Shown: positions 32,894 through 41,647, numbered from the stretch's first letter. The stretch is DNA of 64,000 nt from Amycolatopsis sp. MtRt-6 (GCF_017308975.1 NZ_JADWPD010000012.1:51496-115495), one strand, 5' to 3'. Program-made: numbers and translations. Notes: generated by a model not told the origin, from the sequence alone.

Positions 32894-34486
32894 TCAGCCG
32901 AACACGGTGTGGCAGAGCGCGTTCGACCTGCCCGCGGCGAAGACGTCGACGCGATTGGGACCCCACGAGACCGCCGCGGGCGCCGAGGTCAGCCGCCCGG
33001 CGTTGTCCTGGAACTTGAACCACTGGCCTTCCCAGCCGTAATGCAGCAGCCGGGAATCCCGGTCCGCCGCGAAGACGTCGAGCCGGTTGGGTCCCCACGA
33101 CGTCACGGTCGGCGCGCTGGTGAGGTAGCCGCCGTGGTATTCCCAGTCGAACCAGCGGTTGTCCCAGCCCATGTGATACAGCGCGTTGTCCGTGCCGCGG
33201 CCGAAGACATCGATCCGGTTCGGCCCCCACGACGCCGCGGCCGGGCTCGCGGTCAGCTTGCCGCCGTGGTACTCCCAATCGTGCCAAGTGCCGTCGAAAG
33301 CCTTGTGGTACAACGCACCGTCCTGATCGCCCACGGCGAAGACGTCCAACCGGCCGGGACCCCACGACGCGACCGTCGGCGCGTACTGGATACCGCCGCC
33401 GAGCGACTCCCACGGGTGCCAGCTGCCGTCGAACCACTTGTGCTGCAACGAATTGTCGTAGCCACGAGCGAACACGTCGAACCGGCCGGGCGCCCACGAG
33501 ACCACCGACGGCTCCGACGCCATGCCATCACCGAGCGATTCGGCCGCGGACCAGGCGTTGTCCTGGTAAGTCCGGTGATGGAGGACGTTGTCCGCGCCCT
33601 TGGTGAACAGGTCGATCCGGCCGCTGCCCCAGGACGTCACCGCCGGTGCTCCGGACACCGGAATGTCCGGGGAATCCCAGCCATACCACCGAGGGACGCC
33701 CCCGGCGGGCGGGATCGGCATGCCATCGGACGGCCCGTCGGCCAGACACCCGAGCATCGGCCGCAGCCACGGTCCGAGGTCGTCCACCCGGGTCCCGGTG
33801 GTGCCCTGGCGGGTCTCCGTCACGTCGACGCAGCCGTGTTGCCACGACCTGCTGTTGATCGCCACCAGTTCCCGCGTCCCGTTGGCAGCACGGAGCTGCG
33901 GACCGCCGCCGTCACCCTTGCACGCGTCGACGCCGTCGGCACCGAGCAAGGAGATCTCGTTCGAGTTGGTCGCGGTCACCGAGAACGGGTGACTACGAGC
34001 GGGTGGGCCCATGACCGGCGACTGCCAGACCGGCGTACCCCACTCCGTGGCGCTACGGCCGAGCCCGGCGACACGCAGGACCTCACCCACCGCCGGAGCA
34101 GTGGTCGCCAGCTTGACCGGCTGAACCAGGGTGGCACTGCCGTTGAGCTGGGCCAGCATCAGGTTCCGGTCCGGCCGCCGCACCAGGTTCGTCACCTGGG
34201 CCGGCCCGGTTCCGGCGGGCCGGCCCGAGCCGGCGGAAACCGTCAGGCTTGCGCTGATCGGCTTGGCCGGCACACCACCCAGCGAGTTGTCCGGGAAGCA
34301 GTCGGCCGCGGTCACGACCCAGCGCGGGTCGATCAGCGTGCCGGAACAGCCGCGGCCGTCCATGCTCAACCAGACCGCGAACGGGTAGTCGCCCGACACC
34401 GTTCCGCCGGAAAGAGCCAGTGCCGGCGTCGCGGACGCGACCATGACCGCGGCCGCGAACACGGCCGATCTACGCGCGCGCCTCAT
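32894..34486 (-). CDS. Trypsin-like pseudoprotease with beta-propeller repeats
   Basis: A 530-residue exported protein (signal peptide with cleavage near residue 25). Residues 27-265 have the chymotrypsin fold, but the catalytic histidine position reads WVVTAADCF (Asp62 where TAAHC is expected) and the nucleophile motif reads CKGDGGGP (Gly193 where GDSGGP is expected). Only the Asp (PDRNLML, Asp106) is left, so it should be inactive. Residues 285-530 hold about five repeats of 47 residues (SWGPNRxDVFxxGxDxxLxH), a DUF346/PLL-like beta-propeller, possibly glycan-binding. Each change needs only one base relative to a common codon. It is convergent with the RHH-like gene. Confidence 0.85.
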   Translation of the reverse strand: MRRARRSAVFAAAVMVASATPALALSGGTVSGDYPFAVWLSMDGRGCSGTLIDPRWVVTAADCFPDNSLGGVPAKPISASLTVSAGSGRPAGTGPAQVTNLVRRPDRNLMLAQLNGSATLVQPVKLATTAPAVGEVLRVAGLGRSATEWGTPVWQSPVMGPPARSHPFSVTATNSNEISLLGADGVDACKGDGGGPQLRAANGTRELVAINSRSWQHGCVDVTETRQGTTGTRVDDLGPWLRPMLGCLADGPSDGMPIPPAGGVPRWYGWDSPDIPVSGAPAVTSWGSGRIDLFTKGADNVLHHRTYQDNAWSAAESLGDGMASEPSVVSWAPGRFDVFARGYDNSLQHKWFDGSWHPWESLGGGIQYAPTVASWGPGRLDVFAVGDQDGALYHKAFDGTWHDWEYHGGKLTASPAAASWGPNRIDVFGRGTDNALYHMGWDNRWFDWEYHGGYLTSAPTVTSWGPNRLDVFAADRDSRLLHYGWEGQWFKFQDNAGRLTSAPAAVSWGPNRVDVFAAGRSNALCHTVFG

Positions 34487-34524
34487 CAGGAGCCCCCCAG
34501 TCAGCTGCAGCAAGCATGTGCGTA

Positions 34525-34544
34525 AGTGACCTTATCCGGTCACT
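34525..34544. promoter_or_regulatory. Palindrome upstream of the pseudoprotease gene
   Basis: AGTGACC-TTATCC-GGTCACT: perfect 7-bp arms with a 6-nt centre, 38 nt before the start codon. The size and position suit an operator for a dimeric repressor. No regulator is adjacent. Confidence 0.35.
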
Positions 34545-34649
34545 GGGAGCCTCGACCAGACCGCGCATTCCGTGAAGAATCCGAAATTTCCGGCCCCGGC
34601 CGAGCCGCGCGGTGCCGCCCCCTCGGTGGCACCCCGCGGCCCGCCGCCG

Positions 34650-35072
34650 CTAGTCCGCGATCAGCACCGGCTTCCGGAACCCGGCGCCCAGCTCCCGCTG
34701 CCGCCGCACGAACCACGCTCCGGGCGCGATCCCGGTTGCCCCGTGCTCCGGATGGATCAGCCACACCGGCGCCGTGTTCTCGAACGCCGCGATCGCCAGG
34801 CGCTCGGGATCCTCCAGCCACGTCGTCATCCGGCACGTGCCGGCGTCCGCGACCAGCGTGTGCGGGTTGTTGCCCGCCTCGCCGCGCACCAGCTCCCGCC
34901 CCTCGGCGGGCAGCTCCCACCAGTCGCGGGGGTGGCGCACGAGCCACGCCAGCGGCAGCACGATCAGGTCACCCTGGGCCTGCGGCCCGTCGATCACCGG
35001 CACGGTCACCTGGCGATCCAGGTGTGCGAGGACCTCGAGTCCGGTCCGGTTCAGCAATTCCTCGAGAAACAT
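34650..35072 (-). CDS. Conserved protein paired with the DUF6745 gene
   Basis: A 140-residue soluble protein (MFLEELLNRTGLEVLAHLD start) with GDLIVLPLAWLVRHPRD, NPHTLVADAGTCRMTTW and a C-terminal AWFVRRQRELGAGF. GAGGTGA stands 7 nt before the ATG, and it begins 10 bp after the DUF6745 gene, so they form an operon. I do not recognise the family. Its only clear context is the DUF6745 partner. Confidence 0.72.
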   Translation of the reverse strand: MFLEELLNRTGLEVLAHLDRQVTVPVIDGPQAQGDLIVLPLAWLVRHPRDWWELPAEGRELVRGEAGNNPHTLVADAGTCRMTTWLEDPERLAIAAFENTAPVWLIHPEHGATGIAPGAWFVRRQRELGAGFRKPVLIAD

Positions 35073-35082
35073 CCTGGTCACC

Positions 35083-36060
35083 TCAGGTCCGGCGCCGCAG
35101 GCGCGCGTACTGGGCTCCGGTGAGCCCGTACGACCAGCCGGCCGCGTCAAGGGGATGGTCGAATTCCGCGGGCACGCGCAGCCCGTAGCGACGGCGGGTG
35201 CCGTCGCGCTCCACCGAGCCGTTCACCGCCAGCAGCAGCCGCGAAGGCGCGTGCCCCCGCTGCGGTGGCAGGTCGTAGAGCCGCAGTTCGCAGCCGGGGT
35301 TTCCGGGATCCGGCGCCCGGCCCAGTACCCGCAGCCCGGCCTGCTCGAGGTACGCCGCCCAGCCCAGGTGCTCGATCGCGCACCGCCGCACCTCGACGTT
35401 GAACGACCGGTTGATCCGGTCCGCCGTGGGGTTTTCGATCACCCACGACGGCACCCGCGTGCCGTGCCAGACGTGCACGCCCCAGCCGTCGGGGTAGACC
35501 ACCGCGGGGCCGGACTCGCTGTGCAGCCGGGAGTCGTCCGTGCGGATCGCCAGCGGCCGCTCGGCGACGACGCAGACGCCGTCGCGTGGCCACCACCAGC
35601 CGCACGACCGCACCAGCACCGCCCACAGCTCCAGCTCCGGGTCGCCCGAATCCGGCTCCACCCAGTAGGCGTCCTGCTGGCCGTACCAGTGCAGGCCGAG
35701 CGGCTGCGGGATCGCGGCCCGGATCAACCCGGCGACGCCGTCGCGGATCCGCTGCCGCTCTTCGGGTGGGATCCCGCGCCGGCGCGCCCGCAGCTCGGCT
35801 GCCCGGGTCGCGATGCGGGCTTCCAGTGGCAGCGTGGAAAGCACTGGTGACGGCGGCAAGTGCGCCACGGCGGCGTGCGGGGAAGGCACCCACACGAACC
35901 GCGGCGGCGGCTCGCCGAGCAGCGCGTAGAGCCGGGCGATGGCGGCTTCGGCCGCGGGCCGATCAGCGGGGTCCGTGCGGAAGGCGTGGCTCAGCCACCG
36001 GGAAATATCAAAGGATCGGCGGTCCGGCCGCCGTGAGGCGCTCAACGCGCGAGGGCGCAC
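35083..36060 (-). CDS. DUF6745-domain protein
   Basis: A 325-residue protein. The N-terminal 100 residues are variable and rich in Arg and Ala. The C-terminal part has the DUF6745 hallmarks: RSCGWWWPRDGVCVVAERP, the LHSESGPAVVYPDGWGVHVWHG motif, and a tail with YDLPPQRGHAPSRLLLAVNGS. The GTG start follows AAGGG. It is transcribed with the 140-residue gene that follows it. No catalytic residues are recognised, and the function of the family is unknown. Stand-alone pairs like this are scattered in actinobacterial accessory regions. Confidence 0.78.
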   Translation of the reverse strand: MRPRALSASRRPDRRSFDISRWLSHAFRTDPADRPAAEAAIARLYALLGEPPPRFVWVPSPHAAVAHLPPSPVLSTLPLEARIATRAAELRARRRGIPPEERQRIRDGVAGLIRAAIPQPLGLHWYGQQDAYWVEPDSGDPELELWAVLVRSCGWWWPRDGVCVVAERPLAIRTDDSRLHSESGPAVVYPDGWGVHVWHGTRVPSWVIENPTADRINRSFNVEVRRCAIEHLGWAAYLEQAGLRVLGRAPDPGNPGCELRLYDLPPQRGHAPSRLLLAVNGSVERDGTRRRYGLRVPAEFDHPLDAAGWSYGLTGAQYARLRRRT

Positions 36061-36247
36061 ACGCCCTTTCGAATCGACATGCGGCGATCATGACAGCCTT
36101 TCCGCCGATCGCGCAAGTGGCTTCTCCGGGATTCCGGATGGCACGGCCTGGACCTGAAGGCACTTCCACGCCTACAGTTCGTCATGCCCGCGGTCCGTGC
36201 CGCGGTTCCGCCGTCGCACCAGGACTTTCCGCGTGAAGGACGTGTCC

Positions 36248-37507
36248 ATGGACGGCAGGTTCACCCGGCGGCAGCTGATCAAGGGCGGGCTCGCGGCGGC
36301 GGCGGTGCCGCTGCTTCCGGCCGTCGCCTCGGCGGCGCCCCGCATCGACATACCCGCGCTCCCGTGGCCGGCGGCGAACGACATCGTCGCGAACACGACG
36401 ATTCCGGTGTTCCCCGACCGCGGTTTCCCGATCACCGGTTACGGCGCGAAGAGCGACGGCAAGACCGACAACACCGCGGCCATCGCGAAGGCGATCGACG
36501 CCTGCGCCGCGGCCGGCGGCGGCCACGTGATCGTGCCCGGCGGCGGCAGCTTCCTGACCGGTGCCATCCGGCTCAAGAGCAACGTCGATCTGCATCTGGA
36601 AAAGAGCGCGGTCCTGAAATTCAGCGGTGACGCGGCGAAGTTCCCGAACGTCCTGACGCGTTACGAAGGCATCGAGTGCGTCAACCGGTCCCCGATGGTC
36701 TACGCCTACGGGGAAAGGAACATCGGCCTCACCGGCGGCGGCACGCTCGACGCGGCGGCGACGTCGTCGTGGAACAAGGGCAGCGACCGCGCTTACCTGG
36801 AATCGCTGGTGGCCAAGGGAATCGCGCCGGAGAAGCGGGTGGTGCCGGGCTCGGGGCACACCATGCGCTCGACGTTCGTCGAGCCGTACCGCTGTGAAAA
36901 CGTGCTGATCCAAGGCGTCACGCTGAAGAACCCCATGTTCTGGCAGCTGCACCCGACGCTGTGCCGCAACGTCACGGTCGACGGCGTCAGCACCGACCCG
37001 AGCACCGCGCGCAGCAACACCGACGGCTGCGACCCGGAATCGTGCGACCACGTCGTCGTCGCGAACTGCACGCTCGGCGCGCACGACGACAACATCGCCA
37101 TCAAGGCCGGGCGCGACGCGGACGGGCGCCGCGTGAACATCCCGTGCCAGAACCTCGTCGTGGTGAACTGCGTGATGAACGGCAACTGGGGCGCGATCAC
37201 GTGCGGCAGCGAGCAGACCGGCGGAATCCGCAACGTCTACGCGTACAAGCTCACCGTGCGGGGTGACACGAAGTTCGCGCTGTACGTGAAGTCCAACACG
37301 CTGCGTGGCGGGTTCTCCGAAAACATCAACCTCGACAGTGTTTCCGGCACCTTCGCGCGGAACTTCGCGTACGTGACGTCCACTTACAACAGCCAGACCG
37401 GCAGCTACGTCCCCTCGTTCGGGCCGTTCACGATCGCCGGCTGTTCGAGCACGAAGATCGCCGGCAAGCGTTTCACGAACGTGACGGTCAACGGCAGGCC
37501 GATCTGA
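36248..37507 (+). CDS. Exported glycoside hydrolase family 28 protein (polygalacturonase-like)
   Basis: A 419-residue enzyme with a Tat signal (FTRRQLIKGGLAAAAVPLL, cleavage after ASA). The right-handed beta-helix begins at FPITGYGAKSDGKTDNTAAIAKAID. The GH28 acid residues are in NTDGCDPESC and HDDNIAIKAG, with GAITCGSEQTGG in place of the usual Gly-His-Gly motif. It probably hydrolyses pectin or a related polymer outside the cell. The ATG at 36248 has AAGGA at 8 nt; upstream in-frame codons would lengthen the signal without benefit. It is divergent from the DUF6745 gene. Confidence 0.88.
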   Translation: MDGRFTRRQLIKGGLAAAAVPLLPAVASAAPRIDIPALPWPAANDIVANTTIPVFPDRGFPITGYGAKSDGKTDNTAAIAKAIDACAAAGGGHVIVPGGGSFLTGAIRLKSNVDLHLEKSAVLKFSGDAAKFPNVLTRYEGIECVNRSPMVYAYGERNIGLTGGGTLDAAATSSWNKGSDRAYLESLVAKGIAPEKRVVPGSGHTMRSTFVEPYRCENVLIQGVTLKNPMFWQLHPTLCRNVTVDGVSTDPSTARSNTDGCDPESCDHVVVANCTLGAHDDNIAIKAGRDADGRRVNIPCQNLVVVNCVMNGNWGAITCGSEQTGGIRNVYAYKLTVRGDTKFALYVKSNTLRGGFSENINLDSVSGTFARNFAYVTSTYNSQTGSYVPSFGPFTIAGCSSTKIAGKRFTNVTVNGRPI

Positions 37508-37529
37508 CCCTGCGGGATCGCGCACGCTG

Positions 37530-37565
37530 CGGCAGGCTTACTACCAACGAGTAGGAAGCCTGCCG
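37530..37565. promoter_or_regulatory. Inverted repeat between the GH28 and acyl-CoA dehydrogenase genes
   Basis: Arms CGGCAGGCTT (37530-37539) and AAGCCTGCCG (37556-37565) enclose ACTACC...GAGTAGG, itself partly symmetric (CTAC/GTAG). It lies 22 nt after the GH28 stop and 22 nt before the GTG of the dehydrogenase, so it may be a terminator or an operator for a TetR-type repressor. Confidence 0.45.
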
Positions 37566-37587
37566 TTCGTCCTTTCCGGAGGTTGCC

Positions 37588-39477
37588 GTGGACGTCCCCG
37601 AAGTGCCCTCGAAGGTGGATCCGGACGCGCTCACCGCCGTCCTCGACGGTCGGTGGGCCGAGCTGCGCCGCGCGGTCCGGGCGCAGCTGGCCGAGGCGGA
37701 ATTCCGGGACCCGGTGGCCCTCGGTGTCGAGGCGCACCGCGCCCAGGTGCTCGACCAGCTGCGCGCGCTCGCCGCCACCGACCGGCCCGGCCTGGGCTTC
37801 GATCCGGCCTACGGCGGTGGTGGTGACGTCGGTGGCTCGGTGACGTCGTTCGAGCTGCTCGGCTACGGTGACCTGTCGCTGATGGTCAAGGCCGGCGTGC
37901 AGTGGGGCCTGTTCGGCGGTGCCGTGCAGCTGCTCGGCACCGAGCGCCACCACGAGCGGTACCTGCGCGCGATCAGGGACCTCGACGTCCTGGGCTGCTT
38001 CGCGATGACCGAGCACGGCCACGGCTCCGACGTCCAGCACCTGCGCACCACGGCGACCTTCGCCGACGGCGGGTTCGTCGTCAACACCCCGGATGCCATG
38101 GCCCGGAAGGAATACATCGGCAACGCGGCCCGCGACGGTCGGATGGCGGCGGTCTTCGCGCAGCTGATCACCGGCGGCGAGTCGCGGGGCGTGCACGCGT
38201 TCCTCGTCCCGATCCGCGACGACGACGGCAAGCCGATGCCCGGGGTGTCCATTGAGGACTGCGGGCCGAAGGCCGGTCTCAACGGTGTCGACAATGGACG
38301 GCTGGAGTTCGACAACGTCCGCGTGCCGCGTGAAGCCCTGCTGAACCGATTCGGTGACGTCGCCGAGGACGGGACGTACTCGAGCCCGATCGAAAGCGAC
38401 AGCCGCCGGTTCTTCACGATGCTGGGCACGCTGATCCGCGGCCGGGTGAGCGTCGGCGGCAGCGCGGGGAGCGCGACCCAGCGCGCGCTCGCCCTGGCCG
38501 TCCGCTACGGCGAGCACCGGCGCCAGTTCACGAAGCCGGATGGCGACGAGGTCGTCATCCTCGACTACCTGGGGCACCAGCGGAAACTGCTGCCGGCGCT
38601 GGCGAAGACATACGCGCTGCACTTCGCCCAGGAAGAGCTGGTCTCGAAGCTGCACGACATCGACCCGGCGGCGCCGGAAGAAGAGCAGCGCGAGCTGGAG
38701 TCCCGCGCGGCCGGGCTAAAGGCCCTCAACACGTGGCACGCGACGGCGACGATCCAGGCCGCGCGCGAGGCGTGCGGCGGGGCGGGCTACCTGGCGGAGA
38801 ACATCCTCCCGGGCCTGAAGGCCGACACCGACGTCTTCACGACGTTCGAGGGCGACAACACGGTGCTGCTGCAGCTGGTCGCGAAGGGCCTGCTGACCAG
38901 CTACAAGCAGGACTTCGAGGACCTCTCGCCGCTGGCGACGGCCCGGTTCTTCACCGACCAGGTCGTCAGCACGATCCTGGAGCGGACGTCGGTGCGCAAG
39001 GCGCTCGAATCGCTCACGGAAGGGTCCGACTCGGACGTCTTCTTCCGCCGCGAGTGGCAGCTGAAGTTGTTCGAGGATCGCGAGGAGCACGTCGTAGAAG
39101 GCGTGGCGAAGCGCCTGCGCAAGGCGGCGTCCGACCCGTTCGGCGTGTTCAATTCGGCGCAGGACCACGTGCTGCGCGCCGGCCGCGTCCACGTCGAGCG
39201 CCTGGTGCTGGAAGCCTTCGCGAGGGCTGTGGAGCGCTGCGCCGATCCGGACGCCCGCGCGCTGCTGGAACGCGTCTGCGACCTGTACGCGCTGTCGGCG
39301 ATCGAAGAAGACCTGGCGTGGTTCCTGGGCCACGGCCGCCTGACGGCCTCGCGCGGGAAGGCCGTCACGTCGGCGGTGAACCGCTTGTGCTCGGAGCTGC
39401 GCCCGCACGCGCGGACGCTGGTGGACGCGTTCGCGATCCCGGAGCAGTTCCTCGCGGCGCCGATGCTGTCGTCCTGA
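37588..39477 (+). CDS. Acyl-CoA dehydrogenase/oxidase family protein
   Basis: A 629-residue flavoprotein, longer than ordinary acyl-CoA dehydrogenases and closer to the acyl-CoA oxidase layout. The FAD/substrate region has LGCFAMTEHGHGSDVQHLRTTATF; a second domain has CGPKAGLNGVDNGRLEFDNVRVPR; the helical part has GAGYLAENILPGLKADTDVFTTFEGDN, where the Glu of TFEG is the usual catalytic base position. The C-terminal extension of 170 residues is helical. GGAGG lies 6 nt before the GTG. It is likely to act in beta-oxidation. The palindrome just upstream may control it. Its stop faces the PRC-barrel gene across a strong terminator. Confidence 0.92.
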   Translation: MDVPEVPSKVDPDALTAVLDGRWAELRRAVRAQLAEAEFRDPVALGVEAHRAQVLDQLRALAATDRPGLGFDPAYGGGGDVGGSVTSFELLGYGDLSLMVKAGVQWGLFGGAVQLLGTERHHERYLRAIRDLDVLGCFAMTEHGHGSDVQHLRTTATFADGGFVVNTPDAMARKEYIGNAARDGRMAAVFAQLITGGESRGVHAFLVPIRDDDGKPMPGVSIEDCGPKAGLNGVDNGRLEFDNVRVPREALLNRFGDVAEDGTYSSPIESDSRRFFTMLGTLIRGRVSVGGSAGSATQRALALAVRYGEHRRQFTKPDGDEVVILDYLGHQRKLLPALAKTYALHFAQEELVSKLHDIDPAAPEEEQRELESRAAGLKALNTWHATATIQAAREACGGAGYLAENILPGLKADTDVFTTFEGDNTVLLQLVAKGLLTSYKQDFEDLSPLATARFFTDQVVSTILERTSVRKALESLTEGSDSDVFFRREWQLKLFEDREEHVVEGVAKRLRKAASDPFGVFNSAQDHVLRAGRVHVERLVLEAFARAVERCADPDARALLERVCDLYALSAIEEDLAWFLGHGRLTASRGKAVTSAVNRLCSELRPHARTLVDAFAIPEQFLAAPMLSS

Positions 39478-39488
39478 CGCGGGGGTGA

Positions 39489-39531
39489 CCCGGGCGGGTG
39501 GCCGGTATCGGGGACCGGCCACCCGCCCGGG
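39489..39531. terminator. Bidirectional hairpin terminator
   Basis: A perfect 18-bp stem (CCCGGGCGGGTGGCCGGT and its complement) with a 7-nt loop, between the stops of the convergent dehydrogenase and PRC-barrel genes. Confidence 0.82.
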
Positions 39532-39534
39532 AGC

Positions 39535-40266
39535 CTACGGCCGGCGGTGCTCGCGGTCGTCGCCGGTGACCTCGAACTGCTCCTTGCGGACCTTGCCGGA
39601 CACGGTCTGCTCGTCGCTGACCGTCTCCTTCCGCAGGCGCGCGCGTTCGACCGGCACGGTCTCCTTGCGCACCACGGGTTTCTCGGCGTGCAGCACCATG
39701 TCCTGCTCGGCCTCGCCGATCTCCGCCTGGCCGCCGCGACCGCCGGTGACCGGCTCGCGTTCGACGCGCACCTCTTCGTGCCGCACCGGCACGGTGACCT
39801 GCTGCTCTTCGGTGACGACGTACTTGCGCAGCCGCACGTGCCCGGTCTCGACCTGCTCGGTCCCGACGTCCAGCCGTTCCTCGGAGCGCGTCATGGCGCG
39901 GTCGTCGCGGGCCGCTTTGCCGCGGCCCATCCGCCCGTCGGGGGACGTGCGCGGCACCGGCAGGCCGTAGTGCTGGTAGAGCTGCGAGCTCTCTTCGGGC
40001 GAGAGGTGCCCGTCGGCGTCGATGCGGGGCGCGTCGGAGACGCGGTCCTTGCCGACCTGGACGTGGACGCCGTCGGAGTCCGTGTGCGCGCCGGAGAGCG
40101 GGACGAAGCTTTCCTTGGTGCCGAAGAGGCCGGTCTTGACGGTGATCCACTCGGGCTGGTGCGTCGCGTCGGCGAGGTAGACGTTGCCGACCTTCCCGAG
40201 CTTGTTGCCGTCCGGATCGACCACGGCGCTGTCGATGAGTTCCTCGGGCTGCATGGTCCTGGCCAT
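39535..40266 (-). CDS. PRC-barrel and DUF2382 stress-type protein
   Basis: A 243-residue soluble protein. Residues 1-90 are a PRC-barrel (ELIDSAVVDPDGNKLGKVGNVYLAD, WITVKTGLFGTKESFVPLS). Residues 130-243 are DUF2382, with alternating charged strands (RSEERLDVGTEQVETGHVRLRKYVVTEEQ, HEEVRVEREPV, RKETVPVERARL). Such proteins are common in Actinobacteria and often induced by stress. AAGGAG lies 10 nt before the ATG. It is a single-gene transcript. Confidence 0.9.
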   Translation of the reverse strand: MARTMQPEELIDSAVVDPDGNKLGKVGNVYLADATHQPEWITVKTGLFGTKESFVPLSGAHTDSDGVHVQVGKDRVSDAPRIDADGHLSPEESSQLYQHYGLPVPRTSPDGRMGRGKAARDDRAMTRSEERLDVGTEQVETGHVRLRKYVVTEEQQVTVPVRHEEVRVEREPVTGGRGGQAEIGEAEQDMVLHAEKPVVRKETVPVERARLRKETVSDEQTVSGKVRKEQFEVTGDDREHRRP

Positions 40267-40565
40267 CGCGGTCGTGCTCCTTCCACGCGTTGGGTCCTGG
40301 TGTGAGGCCCACCGTCGGCCGCGCCGCCGAGCACGGCAACCGTCGTGGTGTCCCGGTGAGGGACCCCCGAACGTGATCGTTTGAAGCGTCTTCCGCGGGC
40401 CAGGCCGGGCGAGCCGCACAGGTGGAGCGGGGTGCCCTCGGCGTGACCGGCGGCCGTCGCGGGGACGCGAAGGTGTGGACGTGATCGGCGTCACGTTCGG
40501 GGCTGTCACAACGCCGTCGCGCCCGTCGTCAAGGGGGTGAAGCAGACGAGAGAAGGGGAACGACG
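40267..40565. other. Intergenic region upstream of two divergent genes
   Basis: These 299 bp separate the divergent PRC-barrel and AhpD-like genes and should hold both promoters. The only structure I see is ACGTGA (40478-40483) and TCACGT (40490-40495), a palindrome with a 6-nt centre, 71 nt before the AhpD-like start. No coding frame here has a ribosome binding site. Confidence 0.5.
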
Positions 40566-41039
40566 ATGGAAACGCGGCTCAACATGTTCGAGAACGAGGT
40601 CACCGGCAAGTTCGTCAAGCGCCTGATCGCGGCGTCGCGCCCGGTCGAGGAGTCCTCGCTGCCGAAGGCGACCCAGGAGCTGGTGAAGATCCGCGCGAGC
40701 CAGATCAACGGCTGCGGCATGTGCCTGGACATGCACACGAAGGACGCGGCGGCGGCCGGCGAGACGGCGGTCCGCCTGGCGATGGTGGCGGCCTGGCGCG
40801 AAGCGGTGGTGTTCACCGAGGCGGAGCGCGCGGCCCTGGCGCTGACGGAGGAGGGCACCCGCCTGGCGGACGCGCACACCGGCGTCAGCGACGAGACTTG
40901 GGCGGCGGTGCGGAAGCACTTCGACGAGGAGCAGATCGGGGCGCTGGTGGCGTTGGTGGCCACGATCAACGCGTGGAACCGGCTGAACGTGATCGTCCAG
41001 AACCCGGCGGGCGAGTACCAGCCGGGGATGTTCGGCTGA
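40566..41039 (+). CDS. AhpD-like carboxymuconolactone decarboxylase-family protein
   Basis: A 157-residue helical protein with the alkylhydroperoxidase motif: LVKIRASQINGCGMCLDMHTKDA, where CGMC and the following His are the redox residues. ALVALVATINAWNRLNV is the second conserved helix. Members act as peroxidase-linked disulfide proteins. AGGGGAA stands upstream of the ATG. It lies downstream of an ACGTGA palindrome, which may be an operator. It is a single gene. Confidence 0.9.
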   Translation: METRLNMFENEVTGKFVKRLIAASRPVEESSLPKATQELVKIRASQINGCGMCLDMHTKDAAAAGETAVRLAMVAAWREAVVFTEAERAALALTEEGTRLADAHTGVSDETWAAVRKHFDEEQIGALVALVATINAWNRLNVIVQNPAGEYQPGMFG

Positions 41040-41178
41040 ACCCTGAAACCCCCGACCGTGGCACACCACTGTGGACACTGCGCGGCGTAAGGTGTTTGAG
41101 TGCCGAGACGGGTGATGTTGTCCAAACCATCGAGTGATGTCGATAAAGGATGACGGTGAAACGCCCGACAAAGTCAGC

Positions 41179-41523
41179 ATGATGAAAAAGACGCTCTTCG
41201 CAGCCGCAGTCATCGGTGGCGCCATGCTCGCTGTTGCCGCGCCGGCTTCCGCCGGTGAGGGTCACCACCCGGGCGGCGGCATCAGCATCGGCGACAACCT
41301 CTGCGCGGCTCCGTGGCAGTGGAACGGTCCCTTCGAGGTGCTGCACGCGGGCCACGCGCCGGCGTACGCAGCCTGCAACAACAACTCGACCGGCGGCGGT
41401 GGCGGCATCAGCATCCTCAACAACGCGTGCCTGCTGCCCTGGCAGTGGAACGGTCCGGTCGAGCTGCTGACGGTCAACCACAACCCGTCGTACGTCGCCT
41501 GCAACGGCAACTCCGCGGGCTGA
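41179..41523 (+). CDS. Small secreted protein with two cysteine repeats
   Basis: About 114 residues from the first ATG of MMKKTLF. A Sec signal with cleavage after ASA is followed by two tandem repeats of about 38-40 residues: GGGISIGDNLCAAPWQWNG with YAACNNN, and GGISILNNACLLPWQWNG with YVACNGN. Each has two cysteines, a PWQWNGP core and an aromatic near the end. The layout recalls chaplin-type surface peptides, but the sequence is different, so the family is unassigned. An upstream ATG at 41137 would add 14 residues. A canonical terminator follows. Confidence 0.75.
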   Translation: MMKKTLFAAAVIGGAMLAVAAPASAGEGHHPGGGISIGDNLCAAPWQWNGPFEVLHAGHAPAYAACNNNSTGGGGGISILNNACLLPWQWNGPVELLTVNHNPSYVACNGNSAG

Positions 41524-41587
41524 CAAAAGTTCCAGCCGCCGGTGGTTGATTGAGTGTGCGTCAGCCAACTGCGGTCCGGACAAGCCG

Positions 41588-41632
41588 AAGCGCGGTCACC
41601 CACTCGAAGCCGAGTGGGTGACCGCGCTTTTG
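41588..41632. terminator. Canonical bidirectional terminator
   Basis: A perfect 19-bp stem (AAGCGCGGTCACCCACTCG and its complement) with an AAGC loop, followed by TTTT on the plus strand. It lies between the stops of the convergent small secreted protein gene and hemolysin III gene. Confidence 0.9.
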
Positions 41633-41647
41633 GCGTGGCAGGGCAAA

